DNA of 64,000 nucleotides, from the NCBI GenBank assembly GCA_009103225.1, contig RHPI01000772.1, forward strand, positions 289,538 through 353,537, read 5' to 3'. Source of the DNA: Chlorokybus atmophyticus. Its lineage: Eukaryota > Streptophyta > Chlorokybophyceae > Chlorokybales > Chlorokybaceae. The position numbers were made by a program, and so were the translations under genes. Positions 21,212 through 31,147 of the stretch are shown piece after piece. The notes below the pieces were generated by a model. It searched no databases. It was given only the letters and a program-made list of their open reading frames with translations, and was not told the DNA's origin. Numbering within the stretch: position 1 is the stretch's first letter; every line of letters starts with the position of its first letter.

Positions 21212-24200
21212 TGCAAGCGTCTTCAAGTCTCACGTCCACGTTCTCCGTGTGGACATGGAATGTTCGAGGCATGAACGGCAATCAGTCAAGCTTGGCAGGT
21301 GCATCTTCGCATGGTCGGCGTCACATATCGGCAATCACCCGCTTTCGCTTATGGCCTTCGACGAAGGATGGAGTCCTTCTTTTGCAAGAGACCAAACTAG
21401 GAACGTCACCAGCTGCTCAATGGACGGCGAAATGCTGTTGGCGAGGCCTGAGTGTGTGGGGCCCTGCGGAAGGCACACGCGGGGGGGTGGCAATCCCGTG
21501 CCCACCAGCTTGGCAGGACTATATCATTGACACAGGCGTGGCCGCCCCTGCTAGATACTTTTGGGTGCGTGTTCGTTGGTTTGGTGGAGTCCTTCTCCTC
21601 GCCAGTGTGTACACACCCTCGGACACGCGAGAGGCCAGAGACGCTTTCTTCTCTACACTCCCCTCTCTCCTCCCTCACGCGGATTGGTATTTGCTGGGTG
21701 GTGACTGGTACTGTGTGGAGGATGTGGATGAGGATTGCTCTCGCCACGGTAGACTCCCTAGCATGGAAGACGCAGGTGCTCTTCATGCGATGGTGGGGGA
21801 GATGGACTTGCATGATGTGTGGCGCAGCTGCAACTTTGGCACTCGCGCCTTCACTTGGGACAACAGGCGTGAGGCCACAGGCTTGCGCGCCTTGATCGGT
21901 TTTATGCTTCCGCCACTCTCAATACTTTCTTCGACAGCTCCTCAATCCTGCAGGAGGAGTGGCTGTCTGACCATAAGCCAGTACATTTATCTATACGCTC
22001 TAGCTCGGAAGTGGACCAGGGCCCGGGCTTGTGGAAGCTCAACCCCGCTCTTCTCAAGCGTTCTTCTTTTATGGCAGAGTTGGAAAGTCTGTAACAGCTG
22101 CACCGGCTTACCTCTCCGCACCCCGGGCAGGCCTACGTACAATGGTTGAAGCTGGGCTTGCGAAGGTTGCCATGATGGCGCGGCAGCACTGGCACACTGT
22201 ATGGCAACAACACAACAGGCAGCTACATCATCTGCAGGACCAGCTGGTCAGATGTGAGGCGGCGTTGTCTGCTAGTCCTGGAGACACAGCCATTCAACTA
22301 GAGCACTCCCGTCTACTGACTGATCTGGGTGCACTCTCTGGGGTGCTGCAAGAAGGTGCTGCAATGCGCTCAAGCGCCCGCTGGCGTCTTTAAGGGGAGC
22401 GGATGACCTCCTTCTTCTTTGCCCAAGGCCGTCCTCATACTCAAGCGCACGTGCTTCATTCTATCACTCATGCCCACGAGCCCTTGCTAACATCGGTGAC
22501 CAGCAATAGTGGTATGTTGGACGAGGTCTCAGCATTCTACCACAAGCTATACACCTCCTCGCCCTCCCCGCCAGCAGCAAAGGCAGCTGCAGCCCGACAG
22601 TGTTGGCAGGCATTGGATAGGAAGGTCTCCGCTCAGCAGGCTTAGGTCTTGGAGTCTCCATTGACGCTGCTTGAGTTGCACGCTGCACTACAGAGCATGC
22701 CCCCGCACAAAGCCCCAGGCAAGGACGGCCTCACCACGGCGTTCTGGCAGACTGCATGGCCTCTCTTAGGGGAGGAGTATTCTCTTTACTGTCAGCACGT
22801 TCAAGCGGAAGGGCGGTTGGGTGAAGGTCAGCGCGAGGGGGTCATCCTCATGTTGCACAAGTAAGGAGAACAGTCTGACCTTCGCAACTGGTGGCCCATC
22901 ACGCTGCTGCCCACCCACTACAAGATTCTGGCTAAAGCTCTAGCAGTTTGCGTGGCGCCTGTGCTTCCTACGGCAGTCCACCCGTCGCAGGCAGGCTTTG
23001 TGCGCCACAGGTACATCGTGGACAATGTGTTAGTGGCCCTGGACACTATGCAGCATGCTGCACACACAGGGCAGCGCGATGCTCTTCTCCTGCTAGACTT
23101 TGAGAAGGCATCCGACCGGTTAGACTGGCACATTCTAAATGGCGCGCTCTCGCATTTGGGCTTCGGCCCGACCTTTCTGCAATGGGAACGCACGATGAAT
23201 GGGGGGAGCTGGAGCTCGGTGCTAGTGTCTTCGCTCTGCACCGCAGTGTGCGACACGGCTGTCCATTGGCTCCCTCTCTTTTCATCCTTGCCACTGAGTG
23301 TTTGGGTGCTCTCCTCCGCATCACTCCTGAGGTTGAGGGTATACGGTTGCTGCAGGACTGCAGGACGAGGCCCACGAGCTAAAGTACACAGGATACGCGG
23401 AAGACACGGAGGTCTACATTGCTCTCACCCCAAGCAGCTTCCACGCCCTTCGCAAAGTCCTGCACCTGTATTGCTTGGCCTCGGATTCAGTCTCAACCTG
23501 AGGAAGTCAAAAGGCATTCTTCTAGGTCCTCCCTCGGATACCCCCCCCCCCCCCCCTGCGGGGTGCATTGGCTGTCAGCAGGGGAAGCGATCTCTCTTCT
23601 TGGTGTTCCCATGGGCATTTCTAACCACCAGGACCAGCTGTTCACCGAGGTGATAGCCAAGATGCGGCGCAAGCTTGAGCTATGGTCGCGCCAGCACTTA
23701 TCCTTGGTGGGGCGGGCTCTCACAGCCAACCAGACCGTCCTGTCATGTCTCTGGTATCTAGCAGCGATAGCCTCTCCCCCGGCGACGGATCTCAGACAGC
23801 TGACCGCCAACTGCAGGGGGGTACATATGGCGGCATGACCCCGAGCAGCGTGCCAGAGGCGGGCAAGTAAACTGGCCCACTGTTTGCTTGCCCAAGCGGC
23901 TTGGGGGCCTAGGGGTGCTGCACCGGACATGGCAAACCACGGCTTTACTAGCCAAGTGGGCTGCCCGCTTGATGGACCTCACATGGGCGGAATGGAAGGT
24001 GCTGGGCTTTCGTCAGGTTTACATGTGGGGTACTGAGCACCTCCCCTCACGGACAGGCCTTTCTCGCTTGATACGCTGGGTACCTGAAGGGGCGGCCCTG
24101 TACGTTGTCGGCCTGCCCATTCGGCACCTTCCGGTGCATTGGCGCAACATCTTTCAGGCGTGGATGCAGGTCCGCCCTGCTGCGCCGTCACCAACAAACT

Positions 24201-25604
24201 TTGATGAGGTTTTGAGACAACCTCTCTTTTACAATGCACACGTTGTGGACGGGCTCGGCCAGGTGGTGGGTGGCTTTCAGCCTTCCAGGCGCTACTGGCG
24301 GCACTGGGCAGAGGTAGGCTTTCTCACGGTGGCAACGCTTTGGGATAGTTGTTCTGCGTCGGCCATGTTCAGCTTCTACCCTTGCACTGTGGGTGCCCTT
24401 GGATGATAGGCCGGAAGAACACGCAGCCGAGCTGTGGAACCTCCTCCCGGCAGCTTGGCGCCTGCTGCTGCACGGCGGGAAAGGGTGTCCTACTGTCGGA
24501 GAGTGGTGGGGCCTTCTCACTCCTGATCACAAGGTCAGTGCGGCACTGCGTGCAGAGTCCACACACGGCCAGCTCTGCACCGGCTTGCTCTTTCCTCTTG
24601 TCGGCGATGAGGGAGACATCCTCGCCCCTCCCCCCCCCCGTTCACGACTGGCATCTCCACGTTGCAGCGCATCCGGGTCCTGCTAGAGCCTGTGCGCTGG
24701 CGAGGCAAGCCCGCCATCGGCTCCCCGGCATGGTTGGCATTGCCCGACACTCAACGCTATCTGGGGTGGCGTGTAGCGGGGGGAGCTCCCTTGCACATGC
24801 TCCACATGGACCCGGCGTTGTCTATATGGGGAACGCAGGCGTCTTCCCCGCAGCAACCCCTCTCATTATGGGATTACACGGTCAAGTTCGGCTACACCCT
24901 CCTCAGCACAGCGCACGCACACCGGGCGCCTGCATTGCGCCGATGGGACCTTGAGCAACACCCGGTATCATGGCCGGCTCACTGGTCGCGCCTGCACAAG
25001 ACACCCTTGGCGGCCAAGCACCGTTCTTTCTTATGGCTATTGTCACACCGGGCATTGCACACAGGTGACAGCATCGCGAAGATGAACCTTTCTGGGGAGT
25101 GTATGTCATGCTCTCGGCAATGTCTTGAGACTCCCGAGCACCTCTTCCTTCGCTACTCGCTGGTCCGTGCAGTCTGGGCTTGGGCCTTTGCTTGGAATGG
25201 AGACGCCTTGGCGGCTCCCCTTTTCCCTCTCCTTTTCCCAGCTGTTTCACACTTCGTTTCCCAGTTCTCACACACAGCTCCATCTGGTGTGGTTGACTCT
25301 TTGCGCATTGACTCTCTGGCACATCTGGGTGGCCAGGTGTTCGGTAATGTACTCAGGTTCCTCTCCCTCCTCGATTGTCATCGTGTGCTCTCTCGCTTCC
25401 AGTGTTCAGGTTTGGGCCAAGGAGGAGTGGCTTCTAGTCACGTTCTCGCGACAGGAAGACATTCGACTTGCTCGTTTCACAGCCTTCACGGACTCGTGGG
25501 CTTGCCACTCTATCCTCTGCTCTACAGCCTGGGCTTCTCCTCTTCCTCGGATACACTGGCATACTCTAGATACTAGTGTTCGTGATGTGTTCTCTATTGA
25601 TTAG
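21211..25604 (+). pseudogene. LINE ORF2: APE endonuclease, reverse transcriptase, zf-RVT
   Basis: ATG at 21211 overlaps the ORF1 stop (TGATG). Endonuclease: WNVRGMN near 21255, LLQETK near 21380, GGDWYCVED near 21700 and, after a frameshift near 21890, EEWLSDHKPVHLSI near 21953-21995. RT: HKAPGKDGL (about 22708), RNWWPITLLP (about 22885), LLLLDFEKASDRLDW (about 23083), then after a shift VRHGCPLAPSLFI (about 23248). The catalytic YADD box reads YAED (23394-23405). A 16-C run near 23541-23556 causes another shift. The C-terminus has the zf-RVT pattern CMSCSRQCLETPEHLF (about 25101) and LTLWHIWVAR (about 25314). The protein would nick DNA and prime reverse transcription at the target. Confidence 0.85.
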
Positions 25605-25688
25605 CATGTACTAGCCTTTTTGTCGCCTCAAACTCTTGCATGTTTCTTCTTCATACATTTCTCTTGTTAAAATTAAAAAAAAAACAAA

Positions 25689-25709
25689 GGAAAATGAAAG
25701 AGAACATGC
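25689..25709 (+). repeat. LINE target-site duplication, right copy
   Basis: 21 bp beginning GGAAAATGAAAG, directly after the A-rich tail. Confidence 0.85.
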
Positions 25710-28695
25710 GATTTTGCTGCATCACCCTACGGAACGGGTTTGACGGGATTTTGGGACTACTGTGGCTATGGCAACATAATTCATCCATTAATTGGAGGAA
25801 GCGCATGCTCACCATCGAACGAAATGGTGAAGAGTCCATTCAAGCTGCGTCGGACGTCATTGAGGCGCGGCACGCACAATCAGGTGGTACGACGACTGAC
25901 CAAATCTCTAATGTGCAATTGAGGAAGTTATTGTCTCCACGGAAGGCAAAGGCTGTATGGTTGTGCGTGGTGCGTGAAAACACTGCAAAGTCAGCACCGG
26001 AGCTAAGTGACGATGTTAAGATGGCTACGATGGACCCCAAGGTGTGTAAACTTGTTAAAGAGTACCAAGATATCATGGTGGACGGACTTCCATCTGGTCT
26101 ACCACCTCCACGGAGCGTAGACCACCGTGTGGAGCTGATTGAGGGCGTGCACAAGCCACCGTATCGACCCGTATACAAGTTGTCACCTTTGGAGCTGAAA
26201 GAGGCCGAGAGGCAGGTGGGGGACTTGCTGAAAAGAGGCTACATCAGGCCTACAACATCACGAAGAGGAATTGCTTTCCACTCCCATGTATTGACAAGTT
26301 GCTGGAGCAAGTGCAAGGTGCGCAGTATTTCACAACACTTGATCTTGCTGGAGGTTATCACCAAATCCGCATCGCGCCCGAGGATGTGGAGAAAACAGCT
26401 TTTAACACACGTTATGGGCACTACGAGTGGTTGGTTATGTTTTTCGGACTTACGAATGCGCCGGCAACTGTTTAAACGCTAATGAACAGCGTTTTCGCTG
26501 ACTTGATTGGTAAGGGAGTCCTCGTGTACCTCAACGACCATTTGGTGTACGCGAAGACAAAAGAGGAGCACGTGGCACTTCTACGGCGCGTGTTGCAGCG
26601 TTTGCGCGAACACAAGGTGTACGCCCAGCTACAAAAGTGCAAGTTCTTGCTTCGAGAGGTAGAGTACCTAGGCCACATCGTGTCGCATGAAGGCATCAAG
26701 CCGGACCCCAACAAAGTGCAGGTGGTGCGCGAGTGGGCTTCCCTGACCAACGTAAAGGAGGTGATGTCTTTTTTGGGCCTTGCGGGATATTATCGCAAGT
26801 ATACCATGGGGTTTTCGCGCATAGCTGCTCCCTTGATTGCCCTACTCAAGAAGGGAAAGCCTTGAAGCTGGTCAGCAACAGAGGAACATGCATTTGCTGC
26901 GTTGAAGAAAGGCGCTGACGGAGGCACCAATCCTGGCTCACCCCGACATGGAAAAGACATTTATTTTGGCTTGCGACGCGTCCGACACAGCCGTAGGAGC
27001 TGTTTTGCAGCAAGACCATGGCAACGGCCTTCAACCGGTAGCAATTTTCAGCAAGAAGATGAGTGGTGCGGAGCTGAATTACCCCGTGCACGAGAAGGAA
27101 CTTTGGCGCAAGTAATGGCGCTACGACAATGGCGTTGTTTTCTGGAAGGCAAAAAGTTCATGCTTGAGACGGATCACTCTCCACTGAGGTACTTACAAAC
27201 ACAACCTCATGCAAGTCGCAGACAAGCACGATGGCTGAGTTCTTTCAACTTTTTAACTTCGATACCAAGTACAAGCCCGGTACGTCAAATGGTGTTGCTG
27301 ACGCGCTGAGCCGGCTTAATGCAAATGAGGCACTCGCTCAAGTGCAGCCCGAGTGGACTGACCGGATTCGGCAAGTGCTTCGTGAAGACATGGAGGGTAT
27401 GAAAGTGTTGCAAGAGCTGAAAAGTGCAGCTACGGACACAAGTGGGCATTGGTCAATGCGCGACGGGCTGCTATGGCACCACGGGCGCTTGTACATCCCC
27501 AATGTCGCGCATATCCGTGTGAAGTTGCTGAAGGAAGCCCATGACGTGCCCATTGCTGGTTACCAAGGGTTAGAGAGAACTTTGGCAAGCTTGAAGCAGC
27601 GTTTTTACTGGCGAGAGATGCATCGCGATGTGCGCGACTACGTGGCGTTGTGCGACGCATGCCAAAAGGTGAAGGCAAGCAACCAAAAGCCAGGTGGGTT
27701 GCTGCAACCTCTCCCTGTGCCATTGTGCAAGTGGGAGCAAGTTACCATGGACTTGATCACGGGGCTACCAAAAACAAAAGAAGGGTACGACGCTATACTT
27801 GTGTTCGTTGACAAAACTAGCAAAATGTAGATTTTGGGAGGCGCTGCATAGTGCACTGGGTACCACACTGAAGTTTAGCACGGCATGCCACCCCCAAACT
27901 GACGGGCAAACGGAACGGGCCAACTGTGTGATCGAGGACATGCTGCGTTGCTACGCTAACGCGCGACAAGACAATGGGGCGGAGCTGCTTAAGTTGGTGG
28001 AGTTTGCGATCAACAACCACCACAATGCAAGCACAGGTGTCACTCCCTGCCTTATGAACTACGGGCAACATCCATAGACACCGTTGACTGCATGGACACC
28101 GCGACGACATGACGTGCGTGTGGAGGCAGTTAATGACTTTCTCACAAAGTGCGCGGACATTAATAAGGCAGCTAGGGAGGCGCTATTTGTGGCATAATAC
28201 AGGCAGAAAAGCAGTACGCGGACGCGCATCGCCGACACCTCACCTTTCAGGAAGGCGACATTGTGTTACTCTTCGCGAAGCATGTACAGGTGCGTACGGG
28301 AGTTAGCAAGCTGAATAAACGCTGGTTGAGACCATTTAAGGTCAGCAAAGTTATTTCGGACGTGGCGTACAAGCTGGAGCTACCCGAAACCATGCGTGTG
28401 CACCCCGTTTTTCACGTCTCCCTTCTAAAGGCATATCGAGGACAACCGCCAGAAAGGCCGCCCCCCAAAGTTGGCACGGATGGTGAACCAGAGTGGGAGG
28501 TAGAAGACATCCTTGGTGAGAAGTTTGTGCACGGCGTGCGCAAGTTCTTAGTTAAATGGAAGGGCAATCTATTGCATGAAGCATCCTGGGAGCCAGAGGC
28601 ACACTTGGCTAATGCTCGAGACGTTGTGCGCGACTATTTTGCTCGACGACAACCTCGCGAGCTTCGAGGACGAAGCTCACCTAGGGGGGGAGGAG
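25710..28695 (+). pseudogene. Chromovirus pol: RT, RNase H, integrase, chromodomain
   Basis: Resumes after the LINE with protease-RT linker (GLLWLWQHNSSINWRKRML). RT begins near 26050 (EYQDIMVDGLPSGLPP). About 30 residues are missing near 26265, between GYIRPTTS and [13 protein letters not shown]. Motif A is [13 protein letters not shown]; the YxDD box reads YLND (26527-26538). RNase H: ILACDASDTAVGAVL (about 26960). Integrase zinc region and ACQKVKASN (about 27658). At 27826 the core jumps from VFVDKTSKM to RFWEALHSALGTTLKFSTA, deleting the second catalytic Asp segment. HPQTDGQTER follows. The chromodomain (EWEVEDILGEKFVHGV...FLVKWKGN...ASWEPEAHL, about 28492-28610) would direct insertion into chromatin. 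Confidence 0.9.
28683..28695 (+). promoter_or_regulatory. Polypurine tract
   Basis: AGGGGGGGAGGAG immediately before the 3' LTR, the expected primer site for plus-strand DNA synthesis. Confidence 0.85.
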
Positions 28696-29378
28696 TATAA
28701 CAGACATGGCCAAATCTCGTGATTTTCATGGCCATTTTAGGCCTTATTTGTGAGATACCATGTTATTCATGACTTGTGGCGGATATCGGCGAGTTGCGAG
28801 TCTGCCGCAGATATCGACCGGCTCAGGGCCAGTCTGGAAGACGCCAGACTGCCAAACGCCATAACGGAGGGCCAGTCGAGAAGGGCTCGACCAGATTTCT
28901 GGAAGGGCCTGGCGCCAAGTATCATAACTTGACCATATGAGCAGCAAATGAGGAGATCTTTGGTGCGTCGGGAAGGTCTAGAAGTGTACTACAAGATTCT
29001 GCAAGAATATCTTAGCTTCTAGTGCCGCCTAGCGCTAGAATCGTCTAAACAGTAGCATGTGCAGACTGATAGGTATAAAAGTGACATTCTACAATTTGCA
29101 ATACAACCTTTAGCTCCCTAGTTTCTTGTGTGCAAGCTTGGCGGTGGTTAGCAGGGGTTGCTAGCGTGTGTCCACTGGTGTGTGCTTGCTTGTGTGACGA
29201 TCCAAGGCGCTACACGAGTCGGTGTGTAGTTTGGAGCGCATGCGCGTGCGTACGCGAGTGGCGAGGCGCGCGTGTGTGCTTGGCAGAGGGGGCAAGGTTC
29301 CGGTGTGAATACCGTGTCTTGGTGAGAGGGTTGTTGATTGGACCAACTCACAGGTGACAAGACACGAGCACCGTCACA
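28696..29378 (+). repeat. Chromovirus 3' LTR
   Basis: 683 bp, starts TATAACAGAC (G to A relative to the 5' LTR start) and ends GTCACA. Contains the same TATA box near 29073-29080 and a 13-bp insertion relative to the 5' LTR near 28848. Confidence 0.95.
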
Positions 29379-29383
29379 TTGCT

Positions 29384-30571
29384 GCACTTGTCTTTGGTGT
29401 GTGCACACTTGTATGTGGGGGGGCATACACACACACTAGGTGCATCACTAGTTCTCAACACCATTACTTTATTGAAAATGTTTGGAGGAGTCGGCAGTAG
29501 ATTAGCAACCGTGCTAAGCGTGGGCATCCCAGTCAGCAATAACTTCTGCTACAACCCAAGCCCGCAAGCACAGACCGCAGTGTTTCATTACCTGTTTTAA
29601 ATGCGCAAGGAGTTCCTACTGCTGGAGCCGTGCGCACCTGCAGGCAGCCTTCGTGCCTTACCTCAAGACAATCGCCTCATTACAGGGGAACACATGCTGG
29701 CAAGGGGGGGTTGACCTCATCGTATGCGGATGGGAATGTTAAGGGCACTCATGCGGAGGCAAAGGGAGTTGACCTGCAATACCCAAGGTTTAAGTTGTTT
29801 GGGAGTTGGTGCGCATCATACATACACTTCAGTAGCACCATGACAGACCTCCAACATACCTTCATGAGAACGTCTGTGCTCAAGATGACCGATGCGGCAA
29901 TGTGCGTGCCGACTACGAACAAGTTGCACAATGCTCGGCGCACCCATGGTAATCAACGCTGCTGCTCACGGCTCTCGTGCCCGCGAGTTGCACAGCATGT
30001 GGACAAACCTTAATAATGCAGAAGACTTGGCAGCAGCTCAACTTATGTCCGTTAGGCCCCTTGGCCTACAAGTTCAAGACATCTTGGCTCCTGGGGCTAC
30101 ACCTTAATCGGACACTCGTCCAGACAACATGTCACAGCCCACTCGACCATAGAAGACTTGATGCTTTTATGGTCGATTTGTGTTTATTTAATGAACTTTT
30201 CCGTTACACAACAAGCACTTTCACCCATGCAACAAGGTTGGTCATCATGTGGCTGCCTTGCCAACATTGTTGGCTTACAGAGGCTCACATTTATTTTGCA
30301 ATGGCAACATTGGTATGGTTTAAAATAGAAGTCTCAACTATCTGCGAGAACCTCTGGCCACTGAACGCGAGTTGGCAATGGGATTTTGGCCTGATGCCAT
30401 CACGCATGCTCTTAAGCTGGCAAAACGCAACTACCGAGAGCTACCTGCTCGCGCCATGGACCAGAAGAAGCATGATTTGGTTGCTAAAGCATGCTAAAAC
30501 ATGCTGAGCCCTTCAATACAGCTATTTGCCACGCCAATCACCCTGGCCAAACGCTAGGGGGCGGGGGGAAA
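29384..30571 (+). pseudogene. 5' part of an older decayed retroelement
   Basis: Plus-strand pieces read like polyprotein remnants, e.g. HGSRARELHSMWTNLNNAED (about 29960-30020) and REPLATERELAMGFWPDA (about 30336-30390), then ALKLAKRNYRELPARAMD. Similar ERELAMGF-like motifs occur, to my recollection, in algal and plant gypsy polyproteins, so this is tentative. Stops are frequent. A G-rich run enters the assembly gap. Confidence 0.35.
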
Positions 30572-31128
30572 NNNNNNNNNNNNNNNNNNNNNNNNNNNNN
30601 NNNNNNNNNNNNNNNNNNNNNNNNNNNNNNNNNNNNNNNNNNNNNNNNNNNNNNNNNNNNNNNNNNNNNNNNNNNNNNNNNNNNNNNNNNNNNNNNNNNN
30701 NNNNNNNNNNNNNNNNNNNNNNNNNNNNNNNNNNNNNNNNNNNNNNNNNNNNNNNNNNNNNNNNNNNNNNNNNNNNNNNNNNNNNNNNNNNNNNNNNNNN
30801 NNNNNNNNNNNNNNNNNNNNNNNNNNNNNNNNNNNNNNNNNNNNNNNNNNNNNNNNNNNNNNNNNNNNNNNNNNNNNNNNNNNNNNNNNNNNNNNNNNNN
30901 NNNNNNNNNNNNNNNNNNNNNNNNNNNNNNNNNNNNNNNNNNNNNNNNNNNNNNNNNNNNNNNNNNNNNNNNNNNNNNNNNNNNNNNNNNNNNNNNNNNN
31001 NNNNNNNNNNNNNNNNNNNNNNNNNNNNNNNNNNNNNNNNNNNNNNNNNNNNNNNNNNNNNNNNNNNNNNNNNNNNNNNNNNNNNNNNNNNNNNNNNNNN
31101 NNNNNNNNNNNNNNNNNNNNNNNNNNNN
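30572..31128. other. Assembly gap (N run)
   Basis: 557 undetermined bases flanked by G-rich sequence on both sides (a G15 run follows), so a long G homopolymer probably broke the assembly. Confidence 1.
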
Positions 31129-31147
31129 GGGGGGGGGGGGGGGGGCG

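Larger units (their letters stand above)
17871..25688 (+). mobile_element. Non-LTR retrotransposon (LINE, APE-type)
   Basis: Two ORFs (18069-21211 and 21211-25604), an A-rich tail (about 25666-25687) and a 21-bp target duplication. ORF2 has an APE endonuclease, RT and a C-terminal zinc-binding domain. ORF1 has a CCHC knuckle and an unusual long C-terminal half. This layout fits the L1-like group broadly. It sits in the same orientation as the host chromovirus. Frameshifts, a stop in ORF1 and a damaged RT active site mean it is no longer active. Confidence 0.9.
15697..29378 (+). mobile_element. Ty3/gypsy chromovirus with nested LINE
   Basis: Complete LTR retrotransposon: LTRs at 15697-16366 and 28696-29378, a 5-bp target duplication TTGCT (15692-15696 and 29379-29383), an initiator-Met primer site, gag, protease, RT, RNase H, integrase and a C-terminal chromodomain, then a polypurine tract (about 28683-28695). 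Gene order protease-RT-RNase H-integrase and the chromodomain place it among the chromoviruses. Many stops and two internal deletions show it is dead. A LINE occupies 17871-25688; without it the element is about 5.9 kb. Confidence 0.95.

Noticed and set aside
22464-24750. Several minus-strand frames over the LINE
   Set aside because: Antisense to recognisable RT motifs on the plus strand.
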